From assembly GCF_029873635.1 (NCBI RefSeq), contig NC_080418.1, forward strand, positions 11,236,062 to 11,300,061: DNA of 64,000 bases. The letters run 5' to 3'. Positions within the stretch are counted from its first letter, which is position 1. Each line of letters starts with the position of its first letter. The stretch is from Malania oleifera (lineage: Eukaryota; Streptophyta; Magnoliopsida; Santalales; Ximeniaceae). The position numbers and the translations under genes were made by a program. Below, one piece after another: positions 12,370 through 22,560 of this stretch. The notes beneath the pieces are model-generated. The model was given only the letters and a program-made list of their open reading frames with translations. It searched no databases and was not told the DNA's origin.

Positions 12370-12842
12370 GTCTAAAAAATAAGTTACCTATTTTTCATAT
12401 TGACCACCAAAAAGCGAATACAAATAATAATTAAAAATTAAAAAATAAAAAATAAAAACCAAACCTGCAGTCCCGTAGATCTACGTCTACCGTCCCCGTA
12501 TGTTTCGCAGATTTTCCGTCACCGCTACGTCTTTTCCCCAACCCTCCTCGCAACAATGCCTGAGCCGATCGCTACCAACGCTGGAGGTGAAAACACTGCC
12601 ACTGCGTCCTGGAACTCCGTTGCTAGGAAGCTGAAGACGCGGAACGCCGCTACTGCAAGGCCTAAGCCGTGATCGACGTAGCGGAGATGGCGGCGCTGGC
12701 ATAGGGACTGGCAACGGAAGCACTCCATAGATGGTCACAGGATGCCGCTGCTGCAAGGCCTACTAGCGACAGCAAGGCAATCCCACCCTAATTGCCGTTC
12801 AGAGATCCACTTCAATGACACAATGACTGGAGAATGAAGCCA

Positions 12843-12982
12843 CGCGAGTGACAGAGTTTACGTCCGGTGACGGAGGCTCGCAAGAACATGCGAGCAACAG
12901 TCCGGCGAAGGCAGCAGACCAGAACACGCGAGTGATAGAGATGTCCGGCGACGGCGGCTTGCAAGAACACGTGAGCAATAGT
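12843..12982 (-). repeat. Tandem repeat in LINE 5' leader
   Basis: Two units of about 83 bp spacing (12843-12901 and 12926-12982) share CGCGAGTGA, CAGAG or TAGAG, GTCCGG, GACGG and GCAAGAACA. They lie at the extreme 5' end of the element, where LINE promoters sit. Their role is not shown. Confidence 0.7.
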
Positions 12983-12992
12983 TAGGGCACAG

Positions 12993-13009
12993 TAAACATG
13001 TGATTGATT
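12993..13009. repeat. LINE target-site duplication, 5' side
   Basis: This is a perfect copy of 6495-6511, marking the exact 5' end of the LINE at 12992. Confidence 0.95.
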
Positions 13010-13380
13010 GTAAACACTTTATTTCCTTTGTTGTTTGAATAAATATGTGATTAATTGTGAATAAGCATATGACATGCATGTGGGGTAGTGGGATTAGGCT
13101 AAACTAGGATTCAAACTCTCCTACGTGCTCTGTACCCGAGCTTTACCTATTAGGGTTAGATAGGGGTATAATAGCATTTTTCCCTTCATAGCTTAAACTT
13201 GATGGGATCCACAAACCACTCCGCTCAGTTTGAACTTTATCCAAACCCCTATTGGGTAAGGATGGGGGTCTGATTAGGAACCTATTGTCAATAGGGTTAG
13301 AGCCTAGCCACACATAACTATCCATAATCTCTTGCCTAGGATAAAGCCTTGTAGAACCCTGTATATACTATTTACTAATA
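13010..13380 (+). mobile_element. Continuation of Tat/Ogre-like leader, no gene
   Basis: The sequence resumes the AT-rich leader interrupted by the LINE, then enters GATTAGGCTAAACTAGG and CTTAGGATAAAGCC-like text seen in untranslated leaders of Tat/Ogre elements (from memory). No gag domain follows, so the element is truncated around 13380. Confidence 0.5.
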
Positions 13381-13918
13381 ATTTTTTTGAATTTACTAGC
13401 ATAGCATATTTCCCTTACCTAACTAACTAAGCTCGTCTGCTAACTTGCTAACTTATGTCCATGGCGTTCATAATTCCATAATCTTGAAATTATATACATA
13501 CATATTTTCCTATTAATTAACTAAATTCCTAGAACAATTTTCATACTCACATTTCCTGAATCATAAACTACTTATCATTTACCTGGGTCCCTGAAGAAAA
13601 ACACCCACTAAAAACCTAGCCTGCCTACCATGTATATACCAACCCTGAATTATCCAAAATCCCAATTTCTCAATTTAACCTTAGAAATACATTCATATCT
13701 AAGCTTACACCTTCAATAATTAAATAACCAACCCAAAACACTCAAATAACACTCTTACCTCAGTTTTGAGATGGTACCCCAAAACATCAAACTAAAATTC
13801 TACTCCGCCTACGTTGTAGAGAATCTTCCCAGAAATCCCGTGGCAGTTCCTGATCATTGAAACGAGGCTTAACGGAGCGGAATTTGTAGAGAGAAAGGGA
13901 GGGGTTTCATGGGTTCTT

Positions 13919-13991
<73 letters not shown>

Positions 13992-14160
13992 ATTTGTTTA
14001 AAAAAAATATAGCTCTCGGTTCTTTATAAGTTTCAGCACTGGCCAAAAACCCATCGCTGATTTTCTGTGCTTCTCAATAAACCTTCGCCAGTTTTCTATT
14101 AACCTGCTAAAAAATTTACTATTTTACTTTTACCTGGTTGTGGAAACTTCCCAAAATTGT
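13380..14160 (-). mobile_element. Partial gypsy LTR, related to family A
   Basis: Read in reverse, the block parallels the gypsy LTR at 40997-43341: CCTAGAACAATTTTC (compare 42594), TTACCTCAGTTTTGAGATGGTACCCC (compare 42675-42710), and a GTAGAGAATCTTCCC phrase followed by the Pro/Arg-type CCGTGGCAGT region (compare 42735). A TG/GA microsatellite sits at the promoter side as in other copies. No termini or duplications are visible. Confidence 0.55.
13922..13986 (+). repeat. Compound TG/GA microsatellite
   Basis: About sixteen TG units run directly into about sixteen GA units. GA runs occupy the same place in the gypsy LTRs at 43014 and 63106, so the tract is probably LTR-derived. Confidence 0.95.
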
Positions 14161-15697
14161 TACCGATTTTCTTCTTCCTTAGCCAAATGTCCATTTTTCC
14201 ATTTTATTTCACTACACACATGATAAACACTTTAAAATCAGAATTTAATCAACCAACATAAACAAAATAAATTAGTTTTATCATACGGTCCAAGGATTTT
14301 AAAAGGTATATAACTATATTCAAATTCAGTCCCAGGTGATTCTTTCACATGATAATCAAGTTATATGCCATAAACATATATGCTCTTCAATTATTCAAGA
14401 AGATAATTCTAAGCTACCACAATCATATTCCCATGGTTGACATTCAAATATATGTTTAAAATGAGAAATTTGGGGAATCCTGAGAGTATATAATGGATTT
14501 TCAGCCGCAAATACCCTTTGGTATTTGGAGCGTAACTTTTGCTTCAGAACTCCAAATAAGGTGATCTTGGTGTCAAACTAAAGCTAAGAAAGTTTCCCAC
14601 AACTTTTGTTTTAATGTGTTTTAAGATGGGAAGGTTTTGATAGTGAAAATCGCACATCAAGTAGGAAGACAAACACTGTCAAGCAACAGGGCAGCAAAGG
14701 GTCAGCTTAAAAACGGGATTTTTATGGGGCTTTACGAAACTACGGTTTATGTAATCTTAAAAAAAAAAAATGATAAACAAAGTTATGGATGGGCAGGTAT
14801 GAGTTTTACATTGTCGATTCTCTGAATAACTTACCAATGATCAACGAATATGAATCACACCAAGGAATCCGTCAAGATTGCAGTGAACCGGTGTAAAGGT
14901 TGTTGCTTGTTGTTTGTAGTGTGTGGGTGGTGTGAGACAACCTGAGATGGTGTAGATGTGATGGACGGATTGTGATAGATAGATGTTGGATAGGTTGTTG
15001 GTCTCACACCAACTGATCTCCGAGGAGAACGTCGTAGCCTCTCACCACATAATTGCAAGGATCGGAACAAAGCTTCAAGAGCTTCACAAAGGAAGAACCT
15101 TTTTCATTCAATAATAATACTTTACTTCCTTTCCGTGTTTACAATAGCAATATATATAGGAAAGTAAAAACCTAAACAATAAATGACCTAAAAGTCCCCA
15201 TAGAGGCATGGGGGATGACTCATTTTAATGTTCACAATTAAAACTTATTAATCACTCAATCCTCTCATAAAATAAATACCTAACAACTCATAATGCAATT
15301 AATTAAATAAAATCAAATCAAAAGGGACATCCAAGCTATGTGGGGCCTAGATGGGCCATGTGGGGCCCAATAGGTCCGTGTGTGGCCCACAAGGGTCTTG
15401 ATCACGAAATTGCAAAATCAAAAGTCGGGCTTCTTTGTGCTGAAAAATCTTCAAGTATTTCCATAAAATCTTCGAGTATATGTGGACATCTGGGGGCAGT
15501 CCACGTGTCACCATGTCAGAAAACGAAAGGTGGTCATCATGTCAGCGAAGAGCGTAGACATCTAGAGGTTGTCCACATCTCAAAACATTTGCAAAAGGAA
15601 GGGATAATGCATGTCGATCCCCATCACATTAGTTAATTGTTTGGTTTGATAAAATCATCAAAGTTCTGATATTTGAATATCAAAACAACTACAAGGT
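14160..15697. other. Gene-free stretch; possible copia LTR fragment
   Basis: I recognise no gene here. The part 14860-15180 has the look of a minus-strand Ty1/copia LTR (TTACAATAGCAATATATATAGG at 15142 reads in reverse as a TATATATT box followed by a short leader), but no termini or duplication are seen. The part 15300-15620 contains GGGCC-rich short repeats (TGTGGGGCC at 15339 and 15360). The last 60 bases are flank of the solo LTR at 15703. Confidence 0.3.
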
Positions 15698-15702
15698 TTC
15701 TT
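15698..15702. repeat. Target-site duplication TTCTT, left
   Basis: TTCTT is repeated at 18085-18089, on the other side of the solo LTR. Confidence 0.85.
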
Positions 15703-15844
15703 TGTAGTAACCGGGTAAAATAAAATTTTATAAAAAATAATAATAATAATAAAATAATAAAATAAAATAAATTAATTAAATTAACAAGTAAAATAAATAG
15801 TATGATAAGGAAAAAATATATATATATATAAATATTGAAACATG

Positions 15845-15880
<36 letters not shown>

Positions 15881-15916
15881 AGTAAGTTATTATGATATAC
15901 ATTTAATATATAGGTT

Positions 15917-15950
<34 letters not shown>

Positions 15951-15963
<13 letters not shown>

Positions 15964-16009
15964 GTGAAAGCTTCTTTAAGAAGATTTACTTTATTAAATG
16001 ATTATTATG

Positions 16010-16062
<53 letters not shown>

Positions 16063-16094
16063 AAATGGTGTGCACGATTCTTCAAGAAGCGTGC
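15951..16094 (+). promoter_or_regulatory. A3 LTR core promoter with palindromes
   Basis: TATATAAAG is followed at once by AAGCTTCTTTAAGAAG (15968-15983), and after a TA run by a 23-bp near-perfect palindrome at 16072-16094 with GCACG/CGTGC arms and CTTC/GAAG inner arms, one mismatched pair. The same TATA-then-CTTCTT/AAGAAG order is in the solo LTR at 40997-43341. The function is inferred from position only. Confidence 0.5.
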
Positions 16095-16828
16095 TTAGAT
16101 CTTTTTTTTTTGGAAGTGCTCTCTCTCTCTCTCCTCTCTCTCTCTCCTACGACTCTCTCTCTCTTCGATTCCGAGTTAGTTTTACGCCGGATCGACAAAC
16201 CGAAGCCACCACGACGCTCCTGATGAAGTTCTCTACAAGTCTGCCGGAGTGGATCGTCAGGGAAACGAAGTTGGATTTCATCCCAAATCCAAGGTAAAGC
16301 ATTATATTCAATATTTGGATTTTTGGCAATTGAAGAAAGTGATATACGCGTAAAAATACTGAACTTTAATACTGGAAATTTTCAATTCCAGAGTATTGAT
16401 TGGGATCGTTGGGAATCATCCCTAAGTTGAGGTAAGACTTTTTAAGTCGAATTTGACTTAGTGGTAGTTATAAAAAATATTGTACGTACGAAAATACTAA
16501 ACTTTAATTCTGCGAGTTTTCATTTTCAGGGTGTTGAGTTGAGAACCTTGTGGGTACGGGGAAGATTTTCTTAGGGGCTTTTCAGGAATCAGGTAAGGGG
16601 ATAAACTAAGCTAGTTTTGTTTTGAGAAAATGTATATATATATATATATATAGCATCTGGTTTCAGGAAAAATAAATATATTTATATATATGATTTATAT
16701 TTGGAAAATACTGTTTAAATGATGATATGTTGAATACGTAGAAAATTTGTTTAGTGTGACATGAGTATAAAAATGTTGTGAAATACTGTTTTTTTTGGAA
16801 TGGGGACGATATGGATTTCTATGATGGA

Positions 16829-17080
16829 AAACCGGCATACGGGCCGAGATATTTTTATATGTATATGTGATTTGCCGGCGTATGGGCCGTGCTATGTGGA
16901 TGAGATTTGCCGGCGTACGGGCCGTGCTATGTGATTTGCCAGCATACGGGCTGTGCTATGTGATTTGTCGGCGTACGGGCCGTGCTATGTGGTTTGCCAG
17001 CGTACGGGCTGTGCTATGAGATTTGTCGGCGTACGGGCCGTGCTATGTTAAAATGTGTAATACCGGCGTACGGGCCGATG
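16829..17080 (+). repeat. GCCGGCGTACGGGCCG tandem repeat in LTR
   Basis: Eight imperfect units of about 29-36 bp repeat GCCGGCGTACGGGCCG followed by TGCTATGTGATT. Related but diverged arrays with GCCGGCGTAAGGGCCG are in the LTRs at 25262-25460 and 60905-61100, and a minus-strand version with GCGGCCTTGCAC at 62318-62410. All lie in the transcribed half of the LTR. Confidence 0.9.
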
Positions 17081-18084
17081 ATTTTCATGATACACGTATA
17101 TATGTAAAATGATATGATTGATGTGAAAATAAATGATATGAGATATTTATGTATCACGATTTTAGTATATGTATATGATATCAGAACCTGGTTGGCTTGG
17201 TCTAGGCTAGCACTTGCACGGTACCGTTGCTATGTGTCCATGGTCCTCGTGATCATGATATCTGTGTTAACGCCGCTGTATGGAGTGGTGTGAGATTGGA
17301 TGGTCGATGTGGTTATTTTCAAGAAGTGTGCTGTTATCGCCCCTGGTGTACGGACCAGTCTGGGTAGACCCATCGGACCTACAGATTACTGTTTGACTTA
17401 GCAGTGGTCGGCCAACCATTGTCAGGTCCCGCCTTCGGGCCACACAACCCAGTCATGTGGGGGTAATACATGACAACAGCCAGCTAACCTACCAGGATTG
17501 TTTTATGTTATTATTAGTGTATGAGATGAGATATGTTTATGAAAATGCAGTATATTCTGCTATGTGTTGATATGCATATGTTTTCCCATATTTGATAAAC
17601 AGTATTGAATATGTTATGTATGGTATATGTAGAACACAGAATACTCATGTTGCCACACACTGGTATTAGTTTATTTCCCTTACTGAGAGGTGTCTCACCC
17701 CTAAATCTTATACATTTTTCAGAAGCCCCTGATAGGAGAGCGGGAAAAGCCTCGCTGATCTAGATCAGTTGTTTGCCCTCTTTGGAAGGGTAAGTTTTTG
17801 GTAGGGACAGTTAGGTTTTGTGGGGATTGTCCCTAGATTTCATTTTTGAGATGTATATACTGTGAGATAGTGATTATAGTGACTCTGATATGTGTTATGC
17901 ACATTATGATGAGTTGTATATGATTTTATACTTTCTGCTGCGTAGGCTTCTGCTGTATGTTTTGTTATATCCCTGGTGCCCATGGGCTCAGGTGGATTGT
18001 GACCTGCTGAGTTGGAATGTATGATGTGATGATAATTTATTTATATAAAAAAAAATATATGTAAAAAAGGAGCAGGTCGTTACA

Positions 18085-18432
18085 TTCTTAGACTTAAAGT
18101 TTTTCAAAAATCTAAAACTTATATTTCATTAATTGAAGTAAAGGAATAAAATCTGAGTTTTGAATTTAAAATTTGAGTTTTATTTATAAATCATTATAAT
18201 CTGATTTCGGAAATTTAATCAACTCAGTATTAACATCAAAGGTTTAAACTTGAGATTGAATATTTATTAAACTTAATTGATCATCAATAGTATTGCAATT
18301 ATTGATAACTTGCTGAAAGTATATATATTGCTGAGATTAAATTTCAACTAAGGAATCTTTAAATACAAAGTAAGCAAAGAAATTTTAAGAAACCCAATTC
18401 ACCCCCCACCTGGGAGTTCACCTTACTTTTCA
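18085..18432 (+). repeat. SIRE-like copia LTR tail remnant
   Basis: After the TTCTT duplication the sequence ends in AACCCAATTCACCCCCCACC and TGGGAGTTCACC (18390-18422), which resembles the 3' end of the copia LTR at 47935-47985 (CAATTCACCC, a C run, TCTTGGGAATACACC). It is an old fragment into which the solo LTR inserted. No gene. Confidence 0.5.
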
Positions 18433-18739
18433 AACATTTTAATTAATCATAGTGCTTAATTCTTCTTTATTTTTAATAATAGTTAAATTTGAACTTAAAC
18501 ATACAATTCCCTATGGAAATGACTTAGGGAACTCCCTTATACTACTTAGTTACACTCTTATATTTGGGAGTTATTCTCTAAGGTTTTTAGAGTGAGTCAG
18601 CTATCAGTGTAGTGAGCAAATATATGCATTGCCCTAGGACGAGGCACTACTAAGCAATCAAATGGATTATGGCTTGGTTTATGGCAAGTGAAAGACAATT
18701 ATTGGTATCATAGGATATTCAGTTTTGGATTTTTCAAGT

Positions 18740-19165
18740 GACTTGGGCAAGCATAGGTCCTTGATAGGTTATGTTTTCACTTTTCTTGGACATAATCAAT
18801 TGAAAGGCAACTTTGCGATCAATAGTAGCCTTGTCAACAACTAAGGCATAGTACATGGCTCTTTTAGAAGTAGTGAAGGAAACTTGGTGGCTAAATCGTT
18901 AGTTAAAGACATGAGAGTTGATAAAGATTGAAGTACAATTTATTATGATAGTCAGAGTACTATACACTTGATCCAAGATCATATATGCCATGAGAGGACC
19001 ATCATATAGATGCCAAGTATCACTTTTGTTCAAGAGGTTATCACCAAGCTAAAATGAAAGTCAAGAAGATTGGTACAAAAGATAATCTTGTAGCTACATT
19101 GATTAAGCCAGTTCATATAATCAAGTTTTTGCATTACTTGAACTTGGTTAATCTTTTCAAAATGA
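18740..19165 (+). pseudogene. Ty1/copia RNase H remnant (in duplication copy 1)
   Basis: This is a decayed C terminus of a copia pol, readable only in pieces across three frames: GYVFTFLG, then the region where ALSTTEAEYMA should be (18830-18860), CDSQSA-like text at 18945, AKYHFCSRGYHQAKMKVKK (19010-19070) and GTKDNLVATLIKPVH (19075-19115), ending in the LNLVNLFKMR block. Full-length copia RNase H shows the same blocks in the same order. An AACAAGGTGGATATTTATTG polypurine-like boundary follows at about 19210. It duplicates 53600-54020. Non-functional. Confidence 0.75.
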
Positions 19166-19551
19166 GGTAAGCCCTTTGAGGAGCATGGCGGTGAAGGAGC
19201 AAAATTCAAAACAAGGTGGATATTTATTGAAGTTTCTTGTGTTTTTTGCTCATATTTGGAGTCCCACATTATTTTTGTCTAGCTAGTGCTAGTCATAGGA
19301 CTTACATAAATATTATAAGCTATAGTTGTATAGTGGTCTATAAGAAAACATAAGTTTATTTGGGATTTGGGTGAGAGAGAGAGAGACTACTTTCATATTC
19401 TTTTACTATTCATGGTGAATATTTTCTCCTTGGTATGGGTGAGAATTTGTTCGACTTGATTAAAAAATTCATTACTCGAACCAAACCGAAATTCCATATC
19501 AACCAAACTCAAAACTGACTGAACCAAATTTCGGTTATATCGGTTAACCAA

Positions 19552-19597
<46 letters not shown>

Positions 19598-20559
19598 TGA
19601 TTAATTTATACTATTTGGTTAATTCAATTAACTGAATTAACCAATCTTAAAAACTAAATCAAAAATTGAAATTCAATTAAAATGTAAACCGAATCAAAAT
19701 GAAAATTTTTTTAACCAAATCAAACCAACCGAATTTACTCGATTAATCCTGTTTTAATCGAATTATGCTCCCCTACTCCTTGCTCCTATGGACGTAAGTT
19801 TGACATTAAAATTGAACCACGTTTTATCTTGTGCTCATTGTGTGTTTGTGTTTGCTTTTTTTTTTTGTTTGTTCATTGTTCTTGATTAAATTCAGCAATT
19901 CAATCTTAACAAACATTATCTTTGAAAAAAGAAATAGAGGTCCTCCATAGGTATTTAGCCACGTGCTGTGACGATCAATCTTTTGGTTGTATATCTTAAT
20001 ATGCTAGAAGTTGTACTTGAATACTCAACATTAAAATATATAAAATTTTGAAATGAGCTTTGGGATGATGTGATTGAATTTAAGTGGTCATGTACAAACA
20101 TATGTTAGTATGCTACGTGTTTTTTTTAATAAATATTTTTGCCAATTGTGGTAGAGTCACATGAAGAAATTTGTAAATTTTTTTGTCTAAATTACCAATG
20201 CTCAACAAAAATTACAAACATTTCTTTTAATGCTATTACATTGTTTGCAGTAGTTACCAATTGCAAGTTCAAGGCAAATGGCAATGAGAGAGTTAGGTTA
20301 GTCTTAAGTGGTAAAAGGGCAGATGTTTTATATAAAATAAAAAACAAATTTAGTGTATCCAAGCAACCACAAGCCAACTTCTAGCGGCAAAAATCATAGT
20401 CCCAACTCTGTTCTTTATAGTGAATACTTTTTTCTAGGTGAGAATTTTCTCCACAAAGAGCATAAAAACAAAAATGTCATATTTTCAACAAAACCACTAG
20501 AACCAATGGGACATAAGGCTTGAATTCAATCATATTTTTAGAAGAATTTCTAACTTAGC
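19166..20559. other. Gene-free stretch: copia LTR remnant, TA run, GRAS 3' flank
   Basis: From about 19220 the sequence (TATTGAAGTTTCTTGTG and the following 200 bases) looks like the start of a copia LTR just after the polypurine tract. It is followed by AACCGA/TCGGTT-rich simple text and a TA run at 19557-19592. An 81-codon open frame at 20139-20384 also exists in copy 2 at 55015-55260, but I recognise no domain in it and it is probably chance. The last 150 bases are the 3' flank of the GRAS pseudogene. Confidence 0.45.
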
Positions 20560-22560
20560 TCACTGATTATGAGTTTTTAAAAATTGCCTCCAAGAATCAT
20601 TTGAAAACCAGCAAGAGAGAGTCATCAACACTCGACCTTTCCATCCTTGCAACACCCATTGTCCATCTTTAGCAATCAAGAAATCTTTGTGGTAGCCAGA
20701 TTTCACCTTAACCCTCAATGTGTTCGTAAGTTCTGTGCCTAGTCGGAGCTGCTTAAACTCAGCTCTCATATTTCGAATCTTCCATTGCTTGTATGTGTTC
20801 GGGTCTGAAAAACCTATTGAACCTTCACATGCTATAATATTCATCATTACCATCCCATTAAACTCTTTTTCAAATATCAATCTGTCTTGACTTTCACGGG
20901 TAAAATTTATATCCATCATGTCAAACACTGACAAGTAATGAAAGAATGTCTCCTGAAACCGTGTAACAAAGAAAGGGGCATTATAATATCCATTATTAAC
21001 ACCATGAATGAATATATTTGGATTTATCTTCTGGATTAAGTTTAGAGTAACATTCCTCGAACTATCTAATGTAATACTCTCATCACATACAGCCTCAAGT
21101 CGGAACTGACAGATAACAATGACGACCTCATTTTTGTCAATCTTGAGGTCAATAGCTTGGATAGTTTCCTATTTCTTTGCTATAGCATTATACTCAAATG
21201 AGACATTAAAACACTTACAATAAGTTGCTAGACGGCGGCCCGTATCCCCAACTTTTCTTGCTGGGTGAAAACCTAGTCCTGAAAACATGTGAAGCCCACC
21301 AACCAAGGTTGAGAGATCTTGGATAACCATGAGCCATTGGAACCATACAGGATACCAAAATCTATAATATGTTTCGCCCTCGCCTTTCTGGCTAAATTCA
21401 AAATGTGCTGATTTGCAAAATAAAAAGAGATCCTTCTAAATGGACAGACTGAAACAAAAGACCGGTAAGCTTTCAGCATGGCCGTAGCTGATGGCATCTT
21501 AGATGACAAAGCAGCATAAATTTGAGTACCAGTACCCGCCAAGCGCGCTTTGACGGCATTGGCAAAATAGTGGCACACCTCTGAAACCCATCTCCGAAGG
21601 GAGAAGAGTGCCCCCGAATCTCCTTCAATCGTTCTTTTGCAGTTCTCCAATCTTCAGCAGCGATATCCTGTGCACACAGAACAAGATAAGCCTTCAAATC
21701 AACTAACTCTTCATTTCCTGTTCTCTTTGCTCCCTTCCCAGGGTTAAACCCACAAGCTTCCACATTCTGCACCGGCAACGACTCGCCGACACTATTGTCC
21801 GATAACGACTCAACAGTATTCTTATTTTCTTCAACTGGAAAGAGAAAAACATTGTCAAGCATCTCTGATAACTCGTCCTCTTCGCCCGAAACCACCAATT
21901 GCTTATTTCTCCTCCGTTCTTCATCCGAATCCTCCCTTTGATGATTCTTCTTTCCCCTCACGACAGCAGACGAATACACCCTGTCATCCTCATTTGCATC
22001 AGGACTGTCATCGTCCTTGGACGACTTTGGAGTTAACTTGGTGTTGGAGTTTTCCAAATTAACAAGTAGAAGATTTTCACGAGGAAGGAACTTGCTAGCT
22101 TCCTCTTGGCCTCTTTGAAACTGCAGTTTGTACTCGCCCCGGCTAATAGAATTCCAAAAATAAGTGTACTTAGAAAAGGCTGATGCATTTCGAGACTCCC
22201 ACTGAGCCCGCCTTTCATTTCTGTAGTGTCAGACTGAGAAACAGAATAATTGCTAGTGGTAACATTACAATCAGGGGAAATATTATTAGGACAGCCGAGA
22301 GTGGGTGGGTGGGCAGGGGAGGGAGGATACTTCTTACCCACAGCTTCGTAAAACGATTTCTCGGTAGCTCGAAGAGCCGCAGGGTCGTGCAACAAGCTAC
22401 CCTCCTCGTCCAGGTCCTCTTCCATAAGCATTTGCGCTATGTATTGTAAAACTGGATCAGAAAAGCCGTCGTCGCCGGCGGAATCTACATCCGGATTCGC
22501 AGTCGACGTCGGAGCCAAATACGCCGGGGCTTGCTCCGGTGGAAGGGAAGACAAACCCAT
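20560..22560 (-). pseudogene. GRAS family, LISCL (SCL14/SCL33-like) pseudogene, copy 1
   Basis: GRAS proteins of the LISCL group are nuclear transcriptional regulators. The N-terminal LISCL signature is clear: DPVLQYIAQMLMEED, then AALRATEKSFYEAVGKKYPP. The GRAS domain follows: VDLKAYLVLCAQDIAAEDWR (leucine heptad I), LAGTGTQIYAAL, AYRSFVSVCPFRRISFYFAN, HIIDFGILYG (VHIID motif) and the C-terminal SAW region (YKQWKIRNMRAEFKQL, GYHKDFLI, GQWVLQGWKGR, SCW). Against copy 2 there are single-base losses near 22158 (phase change after FLST), 21570 (before HYFANA) and 21335 (after ILYG), and a TAG at about 21171 replacing the Trp of the WETIQ block. No intact protein can be made. The ATG at 22560 may not be the original start, because an in-frame ATG lies 93 bp upstream behind two stops. 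Confidence 0.93.

Larger units (their letters stand above)
6512..12992 (-). mobile_element. Full-length plant L1-type LINE
   Basis: The element is about 6.48 kb, on the minus strand, bounded by perfect 17-bp target-site duplications (6495-6511 and 12993-13009). Its poly(A) tail appears as the poly(T) run 6512-6525. In order on the minus strand it has a GC-rich 5' leader (12992-12370), ORF1 with an RNA-binding DUF4283-like region and zinc knuckle (12369-10923), ORF2 with endonuclease, reverse transcriptase and RNase H (10926-6857), and a 3' UTR of about 330 bp. All domains are present, but several stops and at least two frameshifts make it non-coding now. Full length, perfect duplications and a clean tail suggest a fairly recent insertion compared with its surroundings. 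Confidence 0.95.
15703..18084 (+). mobile_element. Solo gypsy LTR (copy A3)
   Basis: A 2,382-bp LTR runs from TGTAGTAACCGGG to GGTCGTTACA with a perfect 5-bp duplication (TTCTT) and no internal region: a solo LTR left by LTR-LTR recombination. Landmarks are TA runs with TATATAAAG (15953-15961), a palindrome just after it (15968-15983), a 23-bp palindrome (16072-16094), a CT-rich start (16119-16165), an eight-unit tandem repeat (16829-17080), and the CTTACTGAGAGGTGTCTCAC block (17679) shared by all copies of the family. Its first 80 bases match the reverse complement of 43341-43262. Confidence 0.95.

Noticed and set aside
11842-12382. Plus-strand frames of about 100-130 codons
   Set aside because: They are antisense shadows of LINE ORF1.
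14860-15180. Possible complete copia LTR
   Set aside because: TATA-like text and leader look right, but no TG/CA termini, primer site or target duplication could be fixed, so only a weak mention was kept.
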